64,000 nt of DNA from Fictibacillus solisalsi. Lineage in GTDB: Bacteria; Bacillota; Bacilli; Bacillales; Fictibacillaceae. Below the pieces are notes generated by a model. That model did not search any database and was not told the DNA's origin. It saw nothing but the letters and a program-made list of their open reading frames with translations. The position numbers and the translations under genes are program-made. This document shows positions 16,426-23,417 of this stretch, one piece after another (the first letter of the stretch is position 1; every line of letters begins with the position of its first letter). The DNA is taken from contig NZ_FNHW01000001.1 of assembly GCF_900103485.1 (NCBI RefSeq), forward strand, positions 2,129,057 to 2,193,056, given 5' to 3'.

Positions 16426-16737
16426 TTATTTGTGTTTATTTAACAGTTCGCCTAATGCTTCTTTTGGCTGAAAGCCTACAACCTGGTCAACGACCTCACC
16501 ATTTTTGAAAACGATAAGAGTTGGAATGCTCATTACTCCATATTTTCCGGCTACTTCCTGGTTTTCGTCAACATCAAGTTTTACTACTTTTAAATCTTCG
16601 TTCTCGCTGGCAAGCTCTTCTAGAACCGGCGCGATCATTTTACAAGGTCCGCACCATGGTGCCCAAAAGTCAGCTAGGACTAGGCCTTCGCTTGTTTCTT
16701 GGCTGAACGTCTGATCAGTTGCATTTACAATTGCCAT
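16426..16737 (-). CDS. trxA: Thioredoxin
   Basis: General protein disulfide reductase of the cytoplasm, reducing partners such as ribonucleotide reductase. The 103-aa protein shows the active site WCGPCK (Cys29 and Cys32), the conserved [14 protein letters not shown] and cis-proline MSIPTLIVF. It stands alone with its own terminator, between uvrC and the etf genes as in B. subtilis. Confidence 0.97.
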   Translation of the reverse strand: MAIVNATDQTFSQETSEGLVLADFWAPWCGPCKMIAPVLEELASENEDLKVVKLDVDENQEVAGKYGVMSIPTLIVFKNGEVVDQVVGFQPKEALGELLNKHK

Positions 16738-16843
16738 ATTAAAATTGCCTCCTTAATTTCAGCATGTAAACAGAGTATATCATCAAACCTAATTTACATC
16801 TATTTGTTTGCTCATGCTTTATCGTACCCAAATTGTGACACAA

Positions 16844-17137
16844 TCAAACCCTGCCATTCATTGGTGAGGGAACCTTGAGATGAGCGTTGCAATTAAACAA
16901 CTCGCACTCCCATTGCTGCTCCCTATAGTTCAGGATACTCACCGATGTATTAAAGAGTGAAGCTTCATACTCCACCATTTTTCAACATATCCCTGATCAG
17001 CATACCGATACCCGCCTGGCCAAAGCACCCGCCTGATCCCGTCCATCCGCATTGAGCGGAATATCCATGATTCCCTGAATTCTTCCCGCGGCATTCCAGT
17101 CGGTTGGGCCTTGTCTTACAAATGCTACTGTCGCCAA
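16844..17137 (-). pseudogene. Remnant of a histidine-phosphatase (phosphoglycerate mutase-like) gene
   Basis: Reading the minus strand in two frames recovers both ends of a histidine phosphatase. From a TTG at 17137 the frame gives [19 protein letters not shown] then [20 protein letters not shown] and stops at 16997. Further on, about 16845-16945, another frame gives SLFNTSVSILNYREQQWECE then LFNCNAHL, the typical C-terminal beta-strand region. The middle of roughly 80-100 residues is missing, and the catalytic RHG motif has become RQG. I infer an internal deletion plus at least one frameshift. The gap of 490 nt between trxA and etfA holds nothing else I can identify. Confidence 0.8.
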
Positions 17138-17195
17138 TTTGCCCGCTCATTTCTTCGGATTTGGACCTATTTTATCATTGATGGTGCTGTAAAAA

Positions 17196-17220
17196 CAAAA
17201 AGCCGGCAGAGACCGCCGGC
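17196..17220 (-). terminator. Terminator of the etf/fad operon
   Basis: GCCGGC (17215-17220) and GCCGGC (17202-17207) arms followed by TTTTTGTTTTT on the minus strand, right after etfA. Confidence 0.85.
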
Positions 17221-17227
17221 GCTTTGC

Positions 17228-18205
17228 TTATGATTTCACCAAAACATTCTTGAATTCTTCAGTTAACAGGGGAACGACTTCAAACAAATCTCCTACGATG
17301 CCATAATCGGCAACAGAGAAAATGCTCGCTTCCGGATCCTTGTTAATTGCGACGATCACCTTGGAATTGGACATGCCGGCAAGATGCTGAATCGCTCCTG
17401 AGATGCCGCATGCTATATACAAGTCCGGTGTTACTACTTTGCCTGTCTGGCCAATCTGCAGGGAGTAATCGCAATAGTCTGCATCACACGCTCCTCGGGA
17501 AGCACCTACCGCTGCACCCAGAACATCTGCCAATTCCTGTAACGGTTTAAAGCCATCCTGCGATTTTACGCCGCGCCCACCTGCCACGATAATTTTCGCT
17601 TCAGAGAGGTCAACGCCGGTGGAAGCTTTGCGGACTACATCTTTAACAACCGTGCGTAAATCCTTTACGTCAACCGCTAAAGCAGCAACCTCTCCGGAGC
17701 GGCTTTCATCGATTTCAAGCGATGGGATATTGTTCGGGCGGATGGTGACGAATACAAGTCCGTCTGTGATCACTTTTTTCTCGAACGCTTTTCCGGAGTA
17801 AATCGGACGGGTAAATACCACATTCTCTCCGGCTTGCTCAAGCGACGTTACATCTGAAATCAATCCTGATTTCAGACGGGCTGCAAGTCTAGGAGAAAGG
17901 TCTTTCCCGAGCGCAGTGTGCCCAAGTACCAATCCTTCGGGTTTTTCCTGCTCAATCACTTGCAAAAGCGCTTGAACATAACCATCTGTTGAATAGGTTG
18001 ATAACAGGCTGTGTTCAGCAAGTACCACGCGGTCGGCTCCATAGTGGATCAATGCTTTACCGGCTTCATTTAATCCTTCACCGCATAGAACAGCGACAAT
18101 TTCTCCGCCTGAAGAAATTTCCTTTGCTGCAGCTACAGCCTCAAAGGATACATTTCTTAATTCTCCGTCACGAACTTCTCCGAGTACCAGAACCTTTTTA
18201 GACAT
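17228..18205 (-). CDS. etfA: Electron transfer flavoprotein alpha subunit
   Basis: Forms, with EtfB, the FAD-containing acceptor of electrons from acyl-CoA dehydrogenases. The 325-aa protein has the C-terminal FAD-binding domain with VAGGRGVKSQDGF, GASRGACDADY, QIGQTGKVV and CGISGAIQHLAGM. It follows etfB by 13 nt and ends the fad operon. Length and motifs match B. subtilis EtfA (325 aa). Confidence 0.96.
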   Translation of the reverse strand: MSKKVLVLGEVRDGELRNVSFEAVAAAKEISSGGEIVAVLCGEGLNEAGKALIHYGADRVVLAEHSLLSTYSTDGYVQALLQVIEQEKPEGLVLGHTALGKDLSPRLAARLKSGLISDVTSLEQAGENVVFTRPIYSGKAFEKKVITDGLVFVTIRPNNIPSLEIDESRSGEVAALAVDVKDLRTVVKDVVRKASTGVDLSEAKIIVAGGRGVKSQDGFKPLQELADVLGAAVGASRGACDADYCDYSLQIGQTGKVVTPDLYIACGISGAIQHLAGMSNSKVIVAINKDPEASIFSVADYGIVGDLFEVVPLLTEEFKNVLVKS

Positions 18206-18218
18206 GTTGTATTCCTCC

Positions 18219-18989
18219 TTATATCACTTTTGCTTCTGAGCGTAGTAATGAAACAAGTTCTTTAACTTGGTCGTTGACTTCACCACTTAGGATTTTGCCT
18301 GCTTCTTTCTTAGCCGGCAGGAATACCTCCACCGTCTTTGTTTTGGCTTCTACATCTTCTTCATCGATGTCCAGATCATCAATTTCAAGCGTTTCAAGCG
18401 GCTTTTTCTTGGCCTTCATAATTCCCGGCAAAGATGGATAACGGGGTTCATTCAATCCTTGTTGAGCGGTAACCAATAGTGGAAGCGACGTTTCGATTTT
18501 TTCCACATCACCTTCTACATCGCGCTCAATGGAGACATCCGTGCCATTTACTTCAATCTTAGTAATCGTGGTCACCTGCGGAATTCCAAGAAGTTCTGCC
18601 AGGCGCGGGCCGACTTGACCTGATCCATTATCAATCGCTACGTTTCCGCCAAGAATTAAATCATATTCCTTATCTTTGAAAAATTCAGCCAGCACAGCAG
18701 ACGTGGTGAATTGGTCTGAGCTGTCAAGTTCCTCAGTATCGATCAGAACGGCTTTATCGGCACCCATGGCAAGTGCTGTGCGCAATTCTTTTTCGGATTC
18801 TTCTGTTCCGACTGTTACAACAGTTACTTCACCGCCATGTGCATCACGGAGTGTAATCGCTTCTTCAATCGCGTACTCATCGTACGGATTGATGATGTAT
18901 TCGGCACTGTCATGGGAAATTTCCCCGTTAGAAATGCTGATTTTCTCTTCGGTATCGAACGTGCGTTTTAAAATCACATATAGATTCAT
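18219..18989 (-). CDS. etfB: Electron transfer flavoprotein beta subunit
   Basis: Partner of EtfA; binds AMP. The 256-aa protein has the signature region around LAELLGIPQVTTITKIEVNG and the acyl-CoA dehydrogenase recognition loop with LPLLVTAQQGLNEPRYPSL. Start ATG at 18987-18989 with GGAGGG close upstream. It lies 20 nt after fadB and 13 nt before etfA. Confidence 0.96.
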   Translation of the reverse strand: MNLYVILKRTFDTEEKISISNGEISHDSAEYIINPYDEYAIEEAITLRDAHGGEVTVVTVGTEESEKELRTALAMGADKAVLIDTEELDSSDQFTTSAVLAEFFKDKEYDLILGGNVAIDNGSGQVGPRLAELLGIPQVTTITKIEVNGTDVSIERDVEGDVEKIETSLPLLVTAQQGLNEPRYPSLPGIMKAKKKPLETLEIDDLDIDEEDVEAKTKTVEVFLPAKKEAGKILSGEVNDQVKELVSLLRSEAKVI

Positions 18990-19009
18990 GCGAAACCCTC
19001 CAATGAAAA

Positions 19010-19780
19010 TTAGTTTTTAAAGTTTGGCTTTCTTTTTTCGATAAATGCCTGAATCCCCTCTTGTCCATCTTCGGAGACAAACACTTTTCCAAAATACTGA
19101 GATTCCTTTTTGGCTCCTTCCCCGTACTGACCCTTTGCAGCATACTGCAACAATTCGAGGGTGTAGCGGATGGAGAGAGAACTCTTGGCCGCTGCCTTTC
19201 CTGCCAGACTGTAAGCCTTTTCAAAAAGGTCTTCATCTGGATAAGCTGCTGTCGCCAATCCCCATGACACCGCTTCCTCTCCGGTTATCGGTTCGGAGGT
19301 GACCAGCATTTCAGCCGCTTTTGCAGCGCCTACATATTTCGGGAGCCTCTGTGTGCCTGCAAAACCGGGAATCAATCCTAGCTGCAACTCTGGCAAACCA
19401 AGCTTTGCTTCTTTTGAAACCAGACGGATATGGCAAGCCATTGCCAGCTCCAGGCCACCGCCAAGTGCAGCACCATGTATGGCAGCGATAATCAGTTTCG
19501 GATAATTCTCCATCCGGTCAAAAAGCTGCTGGCCAAACGCTCCCAGCTCTGCAAAATCGGCTTCATTCTGGATTGTTGTAAATTCCTTAATATCTGCACC
19601 TGCAGAAAAAAATCTACCCTCTCCTTTAAGCACGATCACTTTTGCTTCACCATCATGCTCAAGGTCATCAAACACCTTGGACAACTCGCGGATCAGCTGG
19701 GTCGACAAGGCGTTCGCCGGGGGCCGGTTGAGCTGTATGGTAGCAATGCGATTCTCTTTATAAACCTGTAAGAATTCCAC
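19010..19780 (-). CDS. fadB: Enoyl-CoA hydratase
   Basis: Crotonase-family enzyme hydrating trans-2-enoyl-CoA in beta-oxidation. The 256-aa protein has the oxyanion-hole motifs FSAGADIKEF (about 60) and AIHGAALGGGLELAMACHIR (about 100-120) and the catalytic region LPELQLGLIPGFAGTQRLP, with both catalytic glutamates recognisable. It lies between fadR and etfB, as in B. subtilis (ysiB). Confidence 0.93.
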   Translation of the reverse strand: MEFLQVYKENRIATIQLNRPPANALSTQLIRELSKVFDDLEHDGEAKVIVLKGEGRFFSAGADIKEFTTIQNEADFAELGAFGQQLFDRMENYPKLIIAAIHGAALGGGLELAMACHIRLVSKEAKLGLPELQLGLIPGFAGTQRLPKYVGAAKAAEMLVTSEPITGEEAVSWGLATAAYPDEDLFEKAYSLAGKAAAKSSLSIRYTLELLQYAAKGQYGEGAKKESQYFGKVFVSEDGQEGIQAFIEKRKPNFKN

Positions 19781-19820
19781 ACTCTCTCACTCCTTATTTA
19801 TCTGGTTAATGCAGAGGTGG

Positions 19821-20414
19821 TTAGCTCCCTGCAATATTGCTTAATCCATTAACAAGCATTCGATGTACTGGAAGAGCCAGGGAAGGCAGATCATAACGGT
19901 GGTCGTTCATCACCCAGTTCGTCGCCGTTTCATCTATCGTCCCAAAAATCATCTGCCTTGCCAGCCGTGTATCCATTGTTCTGTCAAACACGTTTTCCTC
20001 CATACCCTCATTCAGGATGAGATCAATCAGTGACAGGTACCTCTTTAACACCTCACCAATTTTGGCACGAAGCGCCCGATTGGTCTGGCGAAGCTCGAGC
20101 TGGGTGACAATGGACAGCTGATGATCCTCATTCAGTAGTTTGAAATGCATCTCGATCAGTGTTAACAGTTTCTCAATGGCCGACGCTTTTCCTTTCAGCT
20201 CATTCCCCGTTTTTTCGATAAAGGTTCCCATTTTTTCGTTAAAAACAGAAACGAGCAGATCTTCTTTATTTTTAAAATAAAGGTAGATCGTCCCATCTGC
20301 TACAGATGCCTGTTTTGCAATCTTGGATACTTGGGACTGATGATATCCATGAATTGCGATGACATTCACCGCGGCATCAATAATTTGATCATACTTTGGG
20401 CCTTTACGCTTCAC
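19821..20414 (-). CDS. fadR: TetR-family fatty acid degradation repressor FadR
   Basis: Represses beta-oxidation genes until long-chain acyl-CoA binds. The 197-aa protein has an N-terminal TetR helix-turn-helix (IIDAAVNVIAIHGYHQSQVS, then IAKQASVADGTIYLYFKNKEDLL split) and a C-terminal acyl-CoA domain. An 18-bp palindrome that fits the FadR operator lies 36 nt upstream, so autoregulation is likely. B. subtilis FadR (YsiA) is 194 aa at the same locus. Confidence 0.94.
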   Translation of the reverse strand: MKRKGPKYDQIIDAAVNVIAIHGYHQSQVSKIAKQASVADGTIYLYFKNKEDLLVSVFNEKMGTFIEKTGNELKGKASAIEKLLTLIEMHFKLLNEDHQLSIVTQLELRQTNRALRAKIGEVLKRYLSLIDLILNEGMEENVFDRTMDTRLARQMIFGTIDETATNWVMNDHRYDLPSLALPVHRMLVNGLSNIAGS

Positions 20415-20450
20415 GATAATCTCCTCACTTCAAAACGAGCTGCTGTAAAC

Positions 20451-20468
20451 TGAATGATTGTTCATTCA
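20451..20468. promoter_or_regulatory. FadR operator upstream of fadR
   Basis: TGAATGA-TTGT-TCATTCA is a perfect palindrome around a 4-bp centre, equal to the B. subtilis FadR consensus (TGAATGAnnAnTCATTCA type). Confidence 0.85.
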
Positions 20469-20529
20469 TAATTTAATTGTAAAACAAGTCGTTTTTTTCT
20501 GTCAATTCTATTATTCATTTCTTTTGCTA

Positions 20530-20560
20530 AAAAAACAAGGACCTTTTTAAAAAGGCCCTT
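20530..20560 (-). terminator. Terminator overlapping the lcfA stop
   Basis: Stem AAGGGCCTTTTT/AAAAAGGTCCTT (20537-20560) and a following T tract on the minus strand. It lies between lcfA and the FadR operator, so fadR probably has its own promoter. Confidence 0.75.
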
Positions 20561-22265
20561 AAATCTCTTGTGCTTCCGTTGCTTGTGTGTGCCGTTCTTT
20601 TGCCTTCTCTTCCTCCAGCAGAACACGCCGCAATATTTTTCCGACCATAGTTTTAGGAAGCTCGGCACGGAATTCGTAAATCCGTGGCACTTTAAATGCC
20701 GCCATATGTTCGCGGCAAAATTGATTTAACTGCTCTTCTGTACATGTCATGTTTTCTTTTAACACCACAAATGCTTTTACGGTTTCCCCCCGGTAAGGAT
20801 CAGGTACCCCGACCACCACTGCTTCTTTTACCGCTTCGTGTTCGTAAAGCACCTCTTCCACTTCACGCGGGTAAATATTGTAGCCGCCCGCAATAATGAG
20901 ATCTTTTTTCCTGTCTACAATATAGAAATACCCATCCTCATCCATATAGCCCATATCCCCGGTCATCAGCCATCCGTCTTTCAGGACAGCGGCCGTTTCC
21001 TCGGGCTGGTTCCAGTAACCTTTCATCACTTGGGGACCGCGCACCATCAACTCGCCCACTTCACCGACATGTGCCGGCTCATCCCGTTCTGTGGAATAAA
21101 TAGCTGCTTCCGTATCTGGCCATGGAACACCAATGCTGCCTTTTACCTTGTTGCCGTAAATAAAATTGCAATGGGTTACCGGGGAAGCCTCTGTCAGCCC
21201 GTAGCCTTCGACAATATTTCCCGAGATCACACCCTGAAATTTTTGCTGGACCTCCAGTGGAAGAGGAGCAGAACCGCTGATGCACGCCTTGATGGATGAA
21301 AGATCATACTTCCCTAAATCAGGGTGGTTCAGCAAGGCAATGTACATGGTCGGTGCTCCTGGAAACAAAGTTGGACGATGTTTATGAATCGTCTGGAGCA
21401 CCTGCTTGGCATCAAAACGGGGCAGAATAATCAGCTTTGCCCGGGTCATGATCGCCTGGTTCATGACCACCGTCATCCCGTATACATGGAAAAACGGAAG
21501 TGCCGCAAGCACCACTTCTTCCCCGACCCGGTGTTTATAGATCCAGATACTGCATTGCTTTGCGTTAACGGCGAGGTTGGAATGCGTAAGAATCACACCC
21601 TTTGATGGTCCTGTCGTTCCGCCCGTATACTGCAGGAGCGCAATATCTTCCTTTGGATCGATGGTTAGGGGAATTCTTGCCATACTGCTGTTGTTCAGCA
21701 AATCTTTAAATGCATAAACACTGCCACCATACTGGACGTCAACCAAAATATACGGCTTTTGCTTTTTTTGGATAAACGGATAAACCACGTTTTTCGGAAA
21801 TGGCAAATAGTCTTTAATGCCTGTGACAACCACATGCCTTAGTGAAGTTTCTTCTTTGACCGCCGCTACCCTTGAAAACAACTGGTCCAGACAAACGATC
21901 GCCACAGCTCCGCTGTCTTCAAGCTGATGGCTTAGTTCTCTTTCTGTATAAAGAGGATTGGTTTGGACAACAATTCCCCCGGCAAGGAGAATTCCGTAAT
22001 ATGCAATGACCGCCTGCGGGCAATTTGGCAGCATGATTGCCACCCGGTCCCCCTTCTCTATTCCCAGGGAAACCAATCCGTTGGCAAAGCGGAGCGCACT
22101 GATATGCAGCTCCTGATACGATAATTCTTTTCCTAGAAAATGAAGAGCAGTTTTTTCTGGGGTTATTTTAGCTGCTTCTTCCAGGTACGTGAATAAAGGC
22201 TTTTCTTTGTAGTCAACTTCACTGGGGATTTCGGGTGGATAATGGTTTAGCCATCTTCTTTCCAC
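20559..22265 (-). CDS. lcfA: Long-chain fatty acid-CoA ligase
   Basis: Activates fatty acids to acyl-CoA with ATP, feeding the fadB-etf enzymes downstream. The 568-aa ANL-family protein has the AMP-binding motif YTGGTTGPSKGVILTH (about 215), GYGLTEASPV (about 350), TGDMGYMDEDGYF and DRKKDLIIAGGYNIYPREVE, and the C-terminal catalytic lysine in PKTMVGKILRR. B. subtilis LcfA is 560 aa. The last residues (TQATEAQEI) run into the terminator stem. Confidence 0.95.
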   Translation of the reverse strand: MERRWLNHYPPEIPSEVDYKEKPLFTYLEEAAKITPEKTALHFLGKELSYQELHISALRFANGLVSLGIEKGDRVAIMLPNCPQAVIAYYGILLAGGIVVQTNPLYTERELSHQLEDSGAVAIVCLDQLFSRVAAVKEETSLRHVVVTGIKDYLPFPKNVVYPFIQKKQKPYILVDVQYGGSVYAFKDLLNNSSMARIPLTIDPKEDIALLQYTGGTTGPSKGVILTHSNLAVNAKQCSIWIYKHRVGEEVVLAALPFFHVYGMTVVMNQAIMTRAKLIILPRFDAKQVLQTIHKHRPTLFPGAPTMYIALLNHPDLGKYDLSSIKACISGSAPLPLEVQQKFQGVISGNIVEGYGLTEASPVTHCNFIYGNKVKGSIGVPWPDTEAAIYSTERDEPAHVGEVGELMVRGPQVMKGYWNQPEETAAVLKDGWLMTGDMGYMDEDGYFYIVDRKKDLIIAGGYNIYPREVEEVLYEHEAVKEAVVVGVPDPYRGETVKAFVVLKENMTCTEEQLNQFCREHMAAFKVPRIYEFRAELPKTMVGKILRRVLLEEEKAKERHTQATEAQEI

Positions 22266-22320
22266 TTTTATCTCCTCCTTGATTCACGCCTTTCCTTAAA
22301 ATACTCTCTCATACAATATT

Positions 22321-22340
22321 ATAATGAAAACGCATTCAAT
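22321..22340. promoter_or_regulatory. Candidate FadR operator upstream of lcfA
   Basis: Minus strand TGAATGCGTTTTCATTAT resembles the FadR palindrome with imperfect right half. It lies about 60 nt upstream of lcfA, where B. subtilis also has a FadR site. Confidence 0.55.
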
Positions 22341-22448
22341 TTAATATATATTTTTAAAATTTAAAAATTTTTTCACCGGATTTGGTACTTTTTTTCGGGG
22401 ATTGACTGTTTTTCTAGACTGCATACTAAACGCAAAGGAGGAGAAAAA

Positions 22449-22616
22449 ATGACACAGTCTAAAGCAAGAAGAGAAGGGGAACGAAGAGCAGGAAAAGAAA
22501 ACCAGCATCCCCATGGCAAAATTAAATCACAGCATGAACTCTCAAGCGAAATTGGCATGAAGAACAACAACGAACTCACCACCCAGCCAGCTGATTATGA
22601 TGAGATTGAGTATTAG
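22449..22616 (+). CDS. Small hydrophilic protein, 55 aa
   Basis: ATG at 22449 with AAAGGAGGAG 6 nt upstream, stop TAG at 22614-22616. The product starts MTQSKARREGERRAGKEN and ends TTQPADYDEIEY: very hydrophilic, no membrane segment, no Cys, rich in Lys/Arg, Glu and Gln. Its size and composition recall small Bacillus spore-associated proteins, but I do not recognise a family. The strong ribosome-binding site and a hairpin terminator-like sequence downstream (22802-22830) support it being real. It is divergent from lcfA. Confidence 0.65.
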   Translation: MTQSKARREGERRAGKENQHPHGKIKSQHELSSEIGMKNNNELTTQPADYDEIEY

Positions 22617-22801
22617 GCAGAAAAGCTGAAGCATGCATCCAGTTGCATTGGAAGGGTTTGTTTGCAGTGGACATAACCCGATTTTGGAAGGTATTTTCAA
22701 ATTATGGAGGGTATTCCATCCGTATGGATACAAGGCTCTCATCCATAAGCTAAAGGAATAACCTTCGCATGGCGGACCCATAAAAAAACAAAACTTTACT
22801 A

Positions 22802-22832
22802 AAAACCGGCCGAAATCAGGCTGGTTTCTTCT
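22802..22832 (+). terminator. Possible terminator for the 55-aa ORF
   Basis: AAACCGGCC-GAAATCA-GGCTGGTTT hairpin followed by CTTCTT. The T run is short and the stop is 185 nt upstream, so confidence is modest. Bases 22617-22801 hold nothing else I can identify. Confidence 0.4.
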
Positions 22833-22854
22833 TCCTCCTGCATAAAAAACAACA

Positions 22855-22894
22855 TAAAAAAGCTGCAATGCAAGAAGGTGCGCTGCAGCTTTTT
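22855..22894 (-). terminator. Terminator after yshE and the 27-aa peptide
   Basis: AAAAAGCTGCA/TGCAGCTTTTTT arms with a 16-nt loop and T run on the minus strand, 5 nt beyond the peptide stop. Confidence 0.8.
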
Positions 22895-22898
22895 AAAT

Positions 22899-22982
22899 TT
22901 ACGTTAAAAAAAGCAAATAAACGATGCCGAACAGAATAAAAAGGCCGCTTACTACAAATAAAACTTTCCATAATGTGTCCAT
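22899..22982 (-). CDS. Candidate 27-residue single-span membrane peptide
   Basis: ATG at 22980-22982 to TAA at 22899-22901. The product starts MDTLWKVLFVVSGLFILFG and ends YLLFLT, essentially one hydrophobic helix. An AGGAGAGA tract lies about 13 nt upstream, longer than optimal. It begins 17 nt after the yshE stop and ends directly at the operon terminator, which fits a translated small ORF of the polX-mutSB-yshE operon. Confidence 0.5.
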   Translation of the reverse strand: MDTLWKVLFVVSGLFILFGIVYLLFLT

Positions 22983-22999
22983 CGATGCTTCACTCTCTC

Positions 23000-23404
23000 C
23001 TAGTGGATCCCTGAACCGATAACAAAGGACAATCCGATGGAAATGATCATGGAAATCAGCCCCACTGCCCGGTTATCGTTTTCAATCTCTTCGTCCACAT
23101 TAAATTTCGGGGTTAGAAATTCAAAGATAAAATACCCTGCCAGCAGCAGCACGAAGCCGAACAGCCCCCACCCCATCATCTGCGGCAAGGAGTCGTTCTG
23201 GGCAATGGAGTACCTGAAGATGTTGGCAATGCCAAAAATCTTCCCACCAGTCGCCATGGCAACAGCCACGTTTCCGTTTTTTATTTCCACCCAGTTCTGA
23301 TACCGGGTAACCAGTTCAAATATTGCAAGGAATATGACGAGAAAAAGGACGACTACACTGTAGTATGCTGCCGTTTGGATAAACGGATTCTGGGATACAT
23401 CCAT
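23000..23404 (-). CDS. yshE: DUF350 membrane protein YshE
   Basis: Small integral membrane protein of unknown function, 134 aa, with about four hydrophobic segments (SVVVLFLVIFLAIFELV, MATGGKIFGIANIF, WGLFGFVLLLAGYFIFEFL and the C-terminal LISMIISIGLSFVIGSG). The acidic loop VDEEIENDNRAVG before the last helix is typical of the family. It follows mutSB by 13 nt, as in B. subtilis. Confidence 0.9.
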   Translation of the reverse strand: MDVSQNPFIQTAAYYSVVVLFLVIFLAIFELVTRYQNWVEIKNGNVAVAMATGGKIFGIANIFRYSIAQNDSLPQMMGWGLFGFVLLLAGYFIFEFLTPKFNVDEEIENDNRAVGLISMIISIGLSFVIGSGIH

Positions 23405-23417
23405 CTCTAACCTCCGA

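Noticed and set aside
16965-17150. 61-residue ORF between trxA and etfA
   Set aside because: It is an out-of-frame reading across the histidine-phosphatase remnant; the neighbouring frame shows the homologous sequence.
22542-22868. 108-residue minus-strand ORF
   Set aside because: It overlaps the better supported 55-residue ORF and two hairpins, has no ribosome-binding site, and its composition is not protein-like.
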